37,180 nucleotides of DNA, from the NCBI RefSeq assembly GCF_011045015.1, contig NZ_JAAKZY010000096.1, forward strand, positions 1 through 37,180. The letters run 5' to 3'. Of the stretch, positions 1-6,982 are shown piece by piece. The position numbers and the translations under genes are program-made. The stretch's first letter is position 1. The number at the start of each line of letters is the position of its first letter. The DNA is from Streptomyces scabichelini. GTDB lineage: Bacteria; Actinomycetota; Actinomycetes; Streptomycetales; Streptomycetaceae. The notes beneath the pieces were generated by a model. The model did no database searches. It saw only the letters and a program-made list of their open reading frames with translations, and had not been told where the DNA came from.

Positions 1-94
1 GTTTTACTTCTCCTTATCTGCCCCATTATCTCACTGTGATTTTTTTTTTTTTTTGGTTGGGTCTCGTGGGCTCGCAGATGTTTATAAGAGACAG
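1..94. other. Sequencing adapter and low-complexity artefact at the contig end
   Basis: Bases 61-94 match the 34-nt Nextera transposase read-2 adapter with two substitutions: they begin GTCTCGTGGGCTCG and end in ATAAGAGACAG, the Tn5 mosaic end. Bases 1-60 are AT-rich, contain a run of 16 T, and look nothing like the GC-rich sequence that follows. Translating this stretch gives peptides ending in FIRDR and DVYKRQ, near-copies of the adapter-derived peptides that pollute protein databases. Genomic sequence starts at about base 95. Any reading frame beginning before 95 is artefactual in that part. Confidence 0.95.
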
Positions 95-678
95 GGGGTG
101 CGGCGGTGGTCGCGGCCGGGATCGCCGTCGAGGCGTACGCGAGTCGCAGCGGCCACGAGCCCGGGCACGCCCTGCCCGGCGGCCTCGCGGGTGGCCCCGG
201 CGGTGTGCTCGTCGGCTGGGCCCTCACCGTGGTGGGACTGGCGATGGCGGGGCCCGGAATCACCCACCTGTGCGGCCGGCTGCTGCAGGCGATGCGGCCG
301 GGCGCGGTGCGGCTGCTCGCCGGGCGCATGCTCATGGAGGAGGCGGGACGTATCGGCCGACCGCTCGGCGTGGTGTGCGCGGTGGCATCAGGGGCGTACG
401 CCATGACCGCGCTCTACGCGGACGCGCGCCCCGAAGTGGGGCCGCTCACCACGCTGGGCCTGCTGCTCGTGGCGGGATGCGCCGTCGCGACGCTCCTGAC
501 GACCGCGGTCGAAGCCAAGCAGGCCCGCACCGATACCACGACGGTTCTGCTGCAGCTCGGCGCCCCCGCCATGCTGCTGCGCCGCGCGGCCGCCGTCCGC
601 GCGGGCGCGCTGCTCACCGTCCTCACCCCTGTGATCTGGGCAATCGCGGGTCTCTCGGCCGTGCCCCTGGCCGGCTGA
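95..678 (+). CDS. Integral membrane protein, C-terminal fragment (possible FtsX-like permease)
   Basis: This frame is open from the adapter junction to a TGA at 678, so the 5' end of the gene is missing from the contig and the GTG at 106 is only the first available start codon. About 194 codons remain. Four hydrophobic stretches are visible (roughly the regions reading VLVGWALTVVGLAMAG, GVVCAVASGAYAM, LGLLLVAGCAVATLL and LLTVLTPVIWAIAGL). A cytoplasmic segment between the last two contains LGAPAMLLRRAAAVRAG, which resembles the loop before the last helix of FtsX/MacB-type ABC permeases. That family assignment is inference from a short motif. What is clear is a polytopic membrane protein. It is followed by a 99-nt gap and the VOC gene on the same strand. 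Confidence 0.6.
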
Positions 679-777
679 TCTCCCGTACGAAAAAAGTTCG
701 CGAAGGCCGATGAGTTTCCCGCAGGCTCCTGGTCTAACTCTGCGAACACCACATCACCACAAGGGGAGAGACCGCAC

Positions 778-1185
778 ATGTACCAGCAGATGATCTTCGT
801 GAACCTCGCCGTGAACAACCTCGACGCCTCCAAGAAGTTCTTCACGGAACTCGGCTACGAGATCAACAAGCAGTTCTCCGACGAGCACTGCGCCAGCGTC
901 GTCATCAGCGACACGATCGTCGCGATGATCATGGACAAGCAGCGCTACTCGGACTTCACGAAGAAGGAGATCGCGGACTCGACGAAGACCAGCGAGGTAC
1001 TGCTGTGTCTGAGCGCCGAGAGCCGCGAGAAAGTCGACGAGCTGGTCGACAAGGCCGTCGCCGCGGGCGGCACCGAGAACCGCGAGCCCCAGGACCATGG
1101 CTTCATGTACGGCCGCGCCTTCGACGACCCGGACGGCCACACCTGGGAGATCATGTGGATGGACCCGGCGGCGGTCCAGGGCTGA
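778..1185 (+). CDS. VOC-family (glyoxalase/bleomycin-resistance/dioxygenase-like) protein
   Basis: The product has 135 residues, a normal length for a single-unit vicinal-oxygen-chelate protein built from two beta-alpha-beta-beta-beta halves. The N-terminus (MIFVNLAVNNLDASKKFFTE) is the usual first strand and helix, and FDDPDGHTWEIMWMD near the C-terminus is the family's final strand, with a conserved DPDGH and a potential metal-ligand Glu. An AAGGGGAG Shine-Dalgarno sequence lies about 9 nt before the ATG, which supports the start. Substrate cannot be read from sequence. Members act on glyoxals, catechols or drugs, and many small Streptomyces members have no known function. It stands alone, followed by a palindromic repeat element. 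Confidence 0.85.
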   Translation: MYQQMIFVNLAVNNLDASKKFFTELGYEINKQFSDEHCASVVISDTIVAMIMDKQRYSDFTKKEIADSTKTSEVLLCLSAESREKVDELVDKAVAAGGTENREPQDHGFMYGRAFDDPDGHTWEIMWMDPAAVQG

Positions 1186-1321
1186 GGTCCGTGCCGAGGT
1201 CCGTTGCGGTACCGCGCCCCTTTAGGGGCGCCCCTAAAGGGGCGCGGGGAACTGCGCGACCAGCCACAGACGGCCCGCAGATTCCGGACCGCACTTCCAG
1301 CGGAGCGCCTAGCATGGGCGG
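1186..1321 (+). repeat. Streptomyces-type palindromic intergenic repeat, copy 1
   Basis: The intergenic space between the VOC and LOG genes is mostly a repeat also found at 8318-8430 and 9600-9722. It opens with TGCGGTACCGCGCCCC, contains a perfect 36-bp palindrome at 1212-1247, and continues GGGGAACTGCGCGACCAGCC. The last part (CAGCGGAGCGCCT, about 1299-1311) is shared with copy 3. The palindrome would form a long hairpin in RNA from either strand and may end transcription of the upstream gene. The terminator role is inference. Confidence 0.7.
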
Positions 1322-2455
1322 GTGCAGACGAGCCCCGCCCATGCGGCCCACCACGACGACCGCGAGATCGAGACGCTCGAGGAGTTCGACGCGATCGTCT
1401 CCGCCCGCGGCACGCTCTCCGGATTCCGCGTCCAGGCCGTTGATCTGACGGACCGTACGCGGGAGCTGCTCACCACCGGAACCGCGGGAGCCGTCTTCCT
1501 CGGCTGCCCGATGCGGGAGGATGCGGCGGCGAAGGTGCGCACCGACGGCGCCCTGGTCTTCCCGCCCGTCCCGGACCTGCCGTTCGACCCGTACCGCGGT
1601 CACGTCTACACACCCGACGAGTTGTTCGCCTCGCTCGACAAGGGTTACGAGGAGACGCCGGACGCCCTCGCGTACGAGTGGTTCCAGCGCACCAAGGCCG
1701 ACGGCGACATCTACGCGTCGATGCTGCGCTCCGTCCACGACGACTCCGTCTCCGACGCCCTCGACGAACTCCTGCGCGGGGCGCGGGTGGTGGGTGTGAT
1801 GGGTGGCCACGCGATGGCCCGTGGCACGGAGGCGTACGAGGGCGCCGTCCGGCTCGGGCGCGCGCTGGCACGCGCCGGTTTCACGGTGGCGACGGGCGGC
1901 GGCCCGGGCGCGATGGAGGCGGCGAACCTGGGCGCGTACGCGGCGCCGTACGACGACGCGATGCTGGAGGAGGCCTGCCGACTCCTCGGGAAGGCACCGT
2001 CCTTCACCCCCTCGATCACCGAATGGGCACGGCGCGCCTTCGAGGTGCGCGAGCGCTGGCCGAAGGGCAACCACTCCGTCGGGATCCCCACCTGGTTCTA
2101 CGGCCACGAGCCTCCGAACGCCTTCGCCTCCCACATCGCCAAGTACTTCGCCAACGCGACCCGCGAGGACGGCCTGCTGGCCCGCTCGAACGCGGGCGTC
2201 GTCTTCCTGCCGGGCGCCGCCGGGACCGTTCAGGAGGTCTTCGACAACGCGACGCCGAACTACTACGAGTCGCGTGGCGAGCCCACCCCCATGGTCCTGG
2301 TCGACCGCGTCCACTGGACCGAGCGGCTGCCGGTCTGGCCGTTGCTCCAGTCGCTGGCCAGGAACCGCTCGATGGAACCGCGGATCGCCCTCGTGGACCG
2401 GGTCGAGGAGGCACCGGAGGCACTCGTCCGACTGGCCCGGGCCAGTGCCGGCTGA
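1322..2455 (+). CDS. LOG-family (lysine decarboxylase-like Rossmann) protein, possible nucleotide phosphoribohydrolase
   Basis: The product has 377 residues. An N-terminal region of about 150 residues precedes a Rossmann-like core. The core shows VVGVMGGHAMARGT (about 156-169), TGGGPGAMEAAN (191-202) and LPGAAGTVQEVF (296-307). The last two correspond to the GG-x-x-G-M and PGGxGTxxE motifs of LOG/YgdH-type enzymes, which cleave nucleoside monophosphates to base and ribose 5-phosphate. The usual PGG is PGA here. The length and N-terminal extension resemble PpnN/YgdH more than the short cytokinin-activating LOG proteins. The start is the first available one (GTG) and has no clear Shine-Dalgarno sequence, so the N-terminus is uncertain. 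The family is clear and the substrate is not. Confidence 0.75.
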   Translation: MQTSPAHAAHHDDREIETLEEFDAIVSARGTLSGFRVQAVDLTDRTRELLTTGTAGAVFLGCPMREDAAAKVRTDGALVFPPVPDLPFDPYRGHVYTPDELFASLDKGYEETPDALAYEWFQRTKADGDIYASMLRSVHDDSVSDALDELLRGARVVGVMGGHAMARGTEAYEGAVRLGRALARAGFTVATGGGPGAMEAANLGAYAAPYDDAMLEEACRLLGKAPSFTPSITEWARRAFEVRERWPKGNHSVGIPTWFYGHEPPNAFASHIAKYFANATREDGLLARSNAGVVFLPGAAGTVQEVFDNATPNYYESRGEPTPMVLVDRVHWTERLPVWPLLQSLARNRSMEPRIALVDRVEEAPEALVRLARASAG

Positions 2456-2527
2456 AGATCGTGGACGGTCGGCGGACGTTCTCAGGCAAACGTCGGCTAA
2501 AGCCAACGGGCAAGACGGACACGCGCA

Positions 2528-2556
2528 TTGACACCGAGTGACGGCGCCCCATAAAC
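2528..2556 (+). promoter_or_regulatory. Putative promoter of the LAETG surface-protein gene
   Basis: A perfect TTGACA at 2528-2533 is followed after 17 bp by ATAAAC at 2551-2556, a plausible -35/-10 pair for the principal sigma factor. Transcription would start about 65-70 nt before the GTG at 2633. This is a pattern match only. Confidence 0.45.
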
Positions 2557-2576
2557 CTTTGAGGCGTCTGGGAGCG

Positions 2577-2588
2577 CTGTGATCACAG
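2577..2588. promoter_or_regulatory. 12-bp perfect palindrome, candidate operator
   Basis: CTGTGATCACAG is a perfect palindrome lying about 20 bp downstream of the putative -10 box and 45 bp before the start codon, where a bound repressor could block transcription. It resembles half-sites of the CRP/FNR and GntR/FadR groups without the usual spacer. No regulator can be named. Confidence 0.35.
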
Positions 2589-2632
2589 TGCCCCATCACC
2601 CCCCTCAGTTGCGCATCCCGTGAAGGGCAATC

Positions 2633-3310
2633 GTGTCCATATCCCGCCGTACCGCACGTTCCGTGCGCATGCTCGGTGTCGTCTCCGCCTCGGCCGCGCT
2701 CACGCTCGGTGCCGCAGGCAACGCGCTCGCCTGCGACATCAGTGAGTTCTCGGCCGTCGCCCAGTGCGACGGCGACAAGGGCGTCATCAGCGTGACCGAC
2801 AAGGACCCCACCGGCGTCCCGGCCACGGTCACCGTCTACCTGGAGTCGAAGGGCGCGGACGAGAAGCTCGTCGGCAGCCAGGAGGTCAAGGGCTCCCGCG
2901 AGGGCGTCACCATCGACTTCGCGGAGAACTGGCAGCCGAACGCGTCGTACCGCATCCACGTCAAGGCCGGGAACCAGGTCGACGAGGACATCAGGCCGAA
3001 CCTGACGACGCCGTCCGAGGCGTGTGCGCCGGCTCAGACGCCTCCGGCAACCCCAACCCCGACGCCGTCAGCGGAGACTCCCTCGCAGGAGCCCGCTGCG
3101 GAGAAGCCGACCCCGTCGGAGTCGGAGAGCACCTCCCCCGTGCCCGCCGGGAACGACGCGGCGTCGCCCGCGGGCGGTGGCTCGGACCTCGCGGAGACCG
3201 GCGCGAACGCCAACACCGGTGCGATCGCCGGGATAGCGGCCGCGCTCGTGGTGGCCGGCGGGGCCCTGGTGTTCGCGCTGCGTCGCCGTGGGGCGTCGAA
3301 GGAGCGCTGA
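2633..3310 (+). CDS. Secreted, cell-wall-anchored protein with LAETG sorting signal
   Basis: The product has 225 residues. A basic, hydrophobic signal peptide occupies residues 1 to about 33, ending ALAC. A beta-rich domain of about 100 residues follows, then a Pro/Thr/Ser/Glu-rich wall-spanning linker (about 125-180). The C-terminus has LAETG (186-190), one hydrophobic segment and RRRGASKER. LAxTG followed by a membrane anchor and basic tail is the substrate pattern of class E sortases in Streptomyces, so the protein is probably cleaved after Thr and linked to peptidoglycan. An AAGGG ribosome-binding site precedes the GTG. The function of the exposed domain is not recognisable. The gene is monocistronic, with its own promoter-like sequence. 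Confidence 0.8.
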   Translation: MSISRRTARSVRMLGVVSASAALTLGAAGNALACDISEFSAVAQCDGDKGVISVTDKDPTGVPATVTVYLESKGADEKLVGSQEVKGSREGVTIDFAENWQPNASYRIHVKAGNQVDEDIRPNLTTPSEACAPAQTPPATPTPTPSAETPSQEPAAEKPTPSESESTSPVPAGNDAASPAGGGSDLAETGANANTGAIAGIAAALVVAGGALVFALRRRGASKER

Positions 3311-3357
3311 GTACGGGCTCCGTGAACGGCCGTTGATTACGGGATCACGGCCGTGTT

Positions 3358-3403
3358 GTGGCCCGCTTCCTGGAATCCGGTACGCGGGGGGGGGGCGGGC
3401 CAC
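3358..3403. terminator. Inverted repeat between convergent genes
   Basis: GTGGCCCGC (3358-3366) and GCGGGCCAC (3395-3403) are perfect 9-bp arms, followed on the plus strand by CTTTG. It lies between the convergent surface-protein and isomerase-like genes, so it could end transcription from both. The loop contains a run of ten G (3386-3395), which is prone to sequencing error. Confidence 0.5.
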
Positions 3404-3418
3404 CTTTGTCATCCGATG

Positions 3419-4255
3419 TCATCCGAACGTGGTCCGCTCCAGCCAGAACTCCAGCAGCTTCCGCTCCCCCAGCACCTCCAACTGCCCGCCGTCCAGCGGG
3501 AGTCGGCGGTAGAAGCCGAGCAGTACGTCGGTGAGCGGTCCGCGCAGCGCGACCGTCGCCTTCTCGTGGCCGCGGCGCCAGTCGACGCCCTCGTCCTCGA
3601 ACTCGATGAGCCATTCCGCGTTCAGACCGGGCTCGGTGTCGGTGGCGTGGAGGTGGATGCTGCGGCCGGCCCCTCGCAGGTCTCGCGCCGCCAGGTCCTC
3701 CGGCTCCGTCTCCTGCACGAACCGGACGATCTGCAGCCACTCGTCGATCGCGTCGGCGGCCAGCTCCGGCGCGACCTCGTAGCGCGCAGCCGCGGCGATC
3801 GCCGCGTCCGCCCGGTGGATCACCGTCTCCAGCGTCATACGCCGCGCCCAGAAACCTGCCGTCCGCTCCCAGGCCCAGGTCCAGGCCGCGGCGTCGGCCC
3901 CGGCAGCGCGCAGGGTCGCGGCGGTCTTCTCGGCGCCTTCGGCCAGCCAGGCGTCGAGGGCGGCAGGATCGGCGGTATCGGCAGCGTCGTCTTCGTACGG
4001 CCCTTCGAAGCCGGCCACCTGCGATTCCGGGACCTCCTCGGTCGCCTTCGTCCGCACGATGTGCTCGACCCAGCGGTGTGCGCCGCCCACGTGCACGGCG
4101 AGTTCCCGCAGCGTCCACTCCGGACAGGTCGGCACGGTCACCCCGAGATCGGCGCCGGCCAGGTGCTCCCTCAACAGGTCGGTCTGCGCGATGATCTCGT
4201 CGCAGTAGCGATCATGCCCGAGGTCGTGTCCGAGGTCGTGCCCGCGTGGTGTCAT
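3419..4255 (-). CDS. Maleylpyruvate-isomerase-family, mycothiol-dependent enzyme (DinB-like)
   Basis: The product has 278 residues with the MDMPI domain pattern: an N-terminal four-helix DinB-like metal-binding domain and a smaller C-terminal domain ending WLERTTFG. The segments WTLRELAVHVGGAHRWVEH and TLETVIHRADA carry the histidines expected for the metal site. Family members use mycothiol, the actinobacterial thiol, as cofactor or co-substrate for isomerisation or thiol transfer. The substrate here is unknown. The N-terminus contains a short repeat (GHDLGHDLGHD) encoded by tandem 12-bp units, so the true start could lie just after it. It lies 10 nt after the thiamine transporter ATPase gene on the same strand and may be read through from it. 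Confidence 0.75.
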   Translation of the reverse strand: MTPRGHDLGHDLGHDRYCDEIIAQTDLLREHLAGADLGVTVPTCPEWTLRELAVHVGGAHRWVEHIVRTKATEEVPESQVAGFEGPYEDDAADTADPAALDAWLAEGAEKTAATLRAAGADAAAWTWAWERTAGFWARRMTLETVIHRADAAIAAAARYEVAPELAADAIDEWLQIVRFVQETEPEDLAARDLRGAGRSIHLHATDTEPGLNAEWLIEFEDEGVDWRRGHEKATVALRGPLTDVLLGFYRRLPLDGGQLEVLGERKLLEFWLERTTFG

Positions 4256-4265
4256 GCCCGGCACC

Positions 4266-5297
4266 CTAGGCTGACGGCACCCCATCGAGCACGACAATTT
4301 CCGCGGCGTCGAACGCCACCCCGACCTCGTCCCCGGGCTCCGGTGCCTCCCGCAGCGCACACGCCGCCTCCAGGCGCGGGGCGCCCTCCGGTTGCAGTTG
4401 TACGGAGACATGGGTGCCCCGGAACGTGTGTGCCGCGACCGTGCAGCGCAACCCCTCCGCCGGCGGCACGAGCCGTACGCCCGCGGGCCTGATGAGCAGC
4501 GTGGTCTCGCCCTGCGGGGCACCGGCGGGCACCGGCACCTTCCCCCACGGCGTGTCCGCGGCCTCCCCGCTGACACTCGCCGCGACCACGTTCTCGAAGC
4601 CGAGGAAGCGGGCCACGAACTCGTCCGCCGGCCGCTGCCAGACCTCAAGTGGCGTACCGGACTGGGCGATCCGCCCGTCGCGCATCACCACGACCCGGTC
4701 GGCGAGCGCGAACGCCTCGCCCTGGTCATGGGTGACCGCGAGCACGGTGGTGCCCAACTCGCCGAAGAGTTCCCGGAGTTCGACGACGAGCCGCTCGCGC
4801 AGGGAGCGGTCGAGCTGGCCGAGCGGTTCGTCGAGCATGAGCAGCCGGGGGCGCGGGGCGAGGGCACGGGCGAGCGCGACGCGCTGCTGCTCGCCTCCGG
4901 AGAGGGAGGCGATGGCCCTGGACGCGGCTCCCGGCAAGCCGACCAGCTCCAGCAACTCCCGTACCCGTACGCCTTGTTCGGCCTTCGAGGCACCGTGCAT
5001 CCGCAGCCCGAAGGCCACGTTGCCGCCCACGTCGCGCTGCGGGAACAGCTGGTGGTCCTGGAACATCAGGCCGACGCCCCGCTTGTGCGCGGGCACTCCG
5101 CCGAGGTCCCGGCCGTCCAGGAACACCCGCCCCTCGTCCAGCGGTTGCAGCCCAGCGACCACCCGTAGCAGCGTCGACTTGCCGCTGCCGCTGGGCCCGA
5201 GCACGCACACGATCTCGTGCTCGCCGACATCGAGGCCGACGGCGTCGAGCGCGACCCGCGCCCCGAACCGTACGGTCGCCGCATCGAGCTCGAGCAT
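4266..5297 (-). CDS. Thiamine-type ABC transporter, ATP-binding protein
   Basis: The product has 343 residues. Walker A GPSGSGKST (34-42), Q-loop QDHQLFPQ (80-87), signature LSGGEQQR (132-139), Walker B LLMLDEP (152-158) and the switch histidine in VTHDQGEA are all present, so it should hydrolyse ATP. About 100 C-terminal residues form a TOBE-like regulatory domain, as in the CUT/POT group of importers. It starts 2 nt after the permease stop with GGGGGAG upstream, and is the last gene of the riboswitch-controlled operon. By sequence alone it could serve iron(III) or other substrates. The thiamine assignment comes from the binding protein and the TPP riboswitch. The start was set at ATG 5297 because it is adjacent to the permease stop and leads directly into the ABC domain. 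Confidence 0.88.
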   Translation of the reverse strand: MLELDAATVRFGARVALDAVGLDVGEHEIVCVLGPSGSGKSTLLRVVAGLQPLDEGRVFLDGRDLGGVPAHKRGVGLMFQDHQLFPQRDVGGNVAFGLRMHGASKAEQGVRVRELLELVGLPGAASRAIASLSGGEQQRVALARALAPRPRLLMLDEPLGQLDRSLRERLVVELRELFGELGTTVLAVTHDQGEAFALADRVVVMRDGRIAQSGTPLEVWQRPADEFVARFLGFENVVAASVSGEAADTPWGKVPVPAGAPQGETTLLIRPAGVRLVPPAEGLRCTVAAHTFRGTHVSVQLQPEGAPRLEAACALREAPEPGDEVGVAFDAAEIVVLDGVPSA

Positions 5298-5299
5298 CG

Positions 5300-6982
5300 T
5301 CAGAACTCCCCCGTCCGGTCGGTGCGGACACGTTCGAGCAGGAGCAGCGCCACCGCGCACACCACCATCAGAATCGTCGAAAGGGCCATTGCCTGGCCGT
5401 AGTTGAGTTCGCCCGCGCGACCGAGGAGCCGGGCCACGGCGACCGGCAGGGTCGGATTGTCGGGCCGCGCGATGAAGACGGTGGCGCCGAACTCGCCGAG
5501 CGACACGGCGAAGGCGAAGCCGGCCGCGATCAGCAGCGCCCGCCGCACCATCGGCAGATCGACCTCACGCCACACCCGCCACGGCGACGCCCCGAGCACC
5601 GCCGCTGCCTCACGCAGCCGTATGTCCACGGCCCTCAGGACGGGCAGCATGGTCCGTACGACGAAGGGGACGCCGACCAGCGCCTGGGCGAGCGGCACCA
5701 GGATCCAGCTGCTTCTGAGATCCAGCGGCGGCTCGTCGAGCGCGATCAGGAAACCGAAACCGACGGTCACGGCGGAGACGCCGAGCGGGAGCATGAGCAG
5801 CGCGTCGAAGCCTCGTACGAGACGGCCGGCGTCACGACGGGTGAGTGCGGCGGCCGCCAGTCCGCCGATCAGCAGGGCCAGGGCGGTGGCGGCGAGGGCG
5901 TACTGAAGTGAATTGCCGATGGCCTCGATGGGCGGGACGAGAAAGACGCCGCTCTCGTCATCGGTCAGCGCCTTGTAGTACGCGAATCCGGGTGCGTCCA
6001 GCGAGCGTTGGACCAGCACGGCCAGTGGCAGAACGAGCAGTACGGCCACGGTGCCGAGGACGGAGGCGAGCAGCGCCCACTGGCCGACGCCGCGCGGCCG
6101 GCGGGCGGTCACGGAGGCATCCACAAGACGCAGGGCCGTCTCCCGCCGCCGTACGGTCCAGGCGTGGACGGCGAGGATCGCGCCCACGGCCACGAACTGG
6201 ATGAGGGTCAGCACGGCGGCCGTGGACAGGTCGAAGATCTCCGAGGTCTGCCGGTAGATCTCGACCTCGAGGGTGGCGAACGTGGGTCCGCCGAGGATCT
6301 GCACCACACCGAAGGAGGTGAAGGTGAAGAGGAAGACCATCAGCGCGGCGGCGGCCACGGCCGGGCTCAGCGCGGGGAGCGTGACCTTGCGCCAGGCCGC
6401 GAACCGTGAGGCGCCGAGCACCCGCGCGGCCTCCTCCTGACGCGGGTCGAGCTGTGACCAGAGGCCGCCGACAGTGCGTACGACGACGGCGTAGTTGAAG
6501 AAGACGTGCGCGAGCAGGATCGCCCAGACGGTGGTGTCGAGACGTACGCCCCACAACTCGTCGAGGAGTCCACCGCGCCCCACCAAGGCCAGGAAGGCGG
6601 TCCCGACGACGACCGTGGGGAGCACGAACGGGACGGTGACGACGGCCCGCAGCACCTGCTTGCCCCTGAAATCGAAGCGCGCGAAGACATACGCGCCGGG
6701 GAGCGCGATCAGCAGCGTGAGCGCGGTCGAGGCGAGCGCCTGCCAGGTCGTGAACCACAGGACGTGCCGGATGTCGGACTGCGTGAGCACGTCGCCGATC
6801 CGCCCGAACTGCCAGACACCCTCGACCTTGAGGCCACGGGCCACGATCGCCGTGACGGGGTAGGCGAAGAAGACCGCGAAGAACGCGACGGGCAGGACCA
6901 TGAGCCCCAGCCGCGCCGCGCTCTTCCCGGGAGCCGGTGTCCTGGGGCGTCCGGCCCTTACTTCAGTACGAGCGACGTCCAT
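5300..6982 (-). CDS. thiP: Thiamine ABC transporter, fused permease
   Basis: The product has 560 residues with about 12 hydrophobic segments, arranged as two copies of the binding-protein-dependent permease domain in one chain, as in ThiP and FbpB. Each half has an EAA loop that docks to the ATPase: EEAARVLGASRFAAWRKVTL in the first half and REAAAVLGASPWRVWREVDL in the second. It overlaps the end of the binding-protein gene by about 25 nt, so translation is probably coupled. The ATG at 6982 and a GTG at 6994 are both possible starts and neither has a strong Shine-Dalgarno sequence. The substrate is inferred from the upstream TPP riboswitch and the ThiB-like partner. Confidence 0.87.
   Translation of the reverse strand: MDVARTEVRAGRPRTPAPGKSAARLGLMVLPVAFFAVFFAYPVTAIVARGLKVEGVWQFGRIGDVLTQSDIRHVLWFTTWQALASTALTLLIALPGAYVFARFDFRGKQVLRAVVTVPFVLPTVVVGTAFLALVGRGGLLDELWGVRLDTTVWAILLAHVFFNYAVVVRTVGGLWSQLDPRQEEAARVLGASRFAAWRKVTLPALSPAVAAAALMVFLFTFTSFGVVQILGGPTFATLEVEIYRQTSEIFDLSTAAVLTLIQFVAVGAILAVHAWTVRRRETALRLVDASVTARRPRGVGQWALLASVLGTVAVLLVLPLAVLVQRSLDAPGFAYYKALTDDESGVFLVPPIEAIGNSLQYALAATALALLIGGLAAAALTRRDAGRLVRGFDALLMLPLGVSAVTVGFGFLIALDEPPLDLRSSWILVPLAQALVGVPFVVRTMLPVLRAVDIRLREAAAVLGASPWRVWREVDLPMVRRALLIAAGFAFAVSLGEFGATVFIARPDNPTLPVAVARLLGRAGELNYGQAMALSTILMVVCAVALLLLERVRTDRTGEF

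Noticed and set aside
2577..2588. CTGTGATCACAG as a CRP-binding site
   Set aside because: CRP sites have a 6-bp spacer between TGTGA and TCACA. Here the halves touch, so I kept it only as an unnamed palindrome.
3386..3395. Run of ten G as a phase-variable tract
   Set aside because: It is between convergent genes and in neither coding frame. A sequencing error or neutral slippage is more likely.
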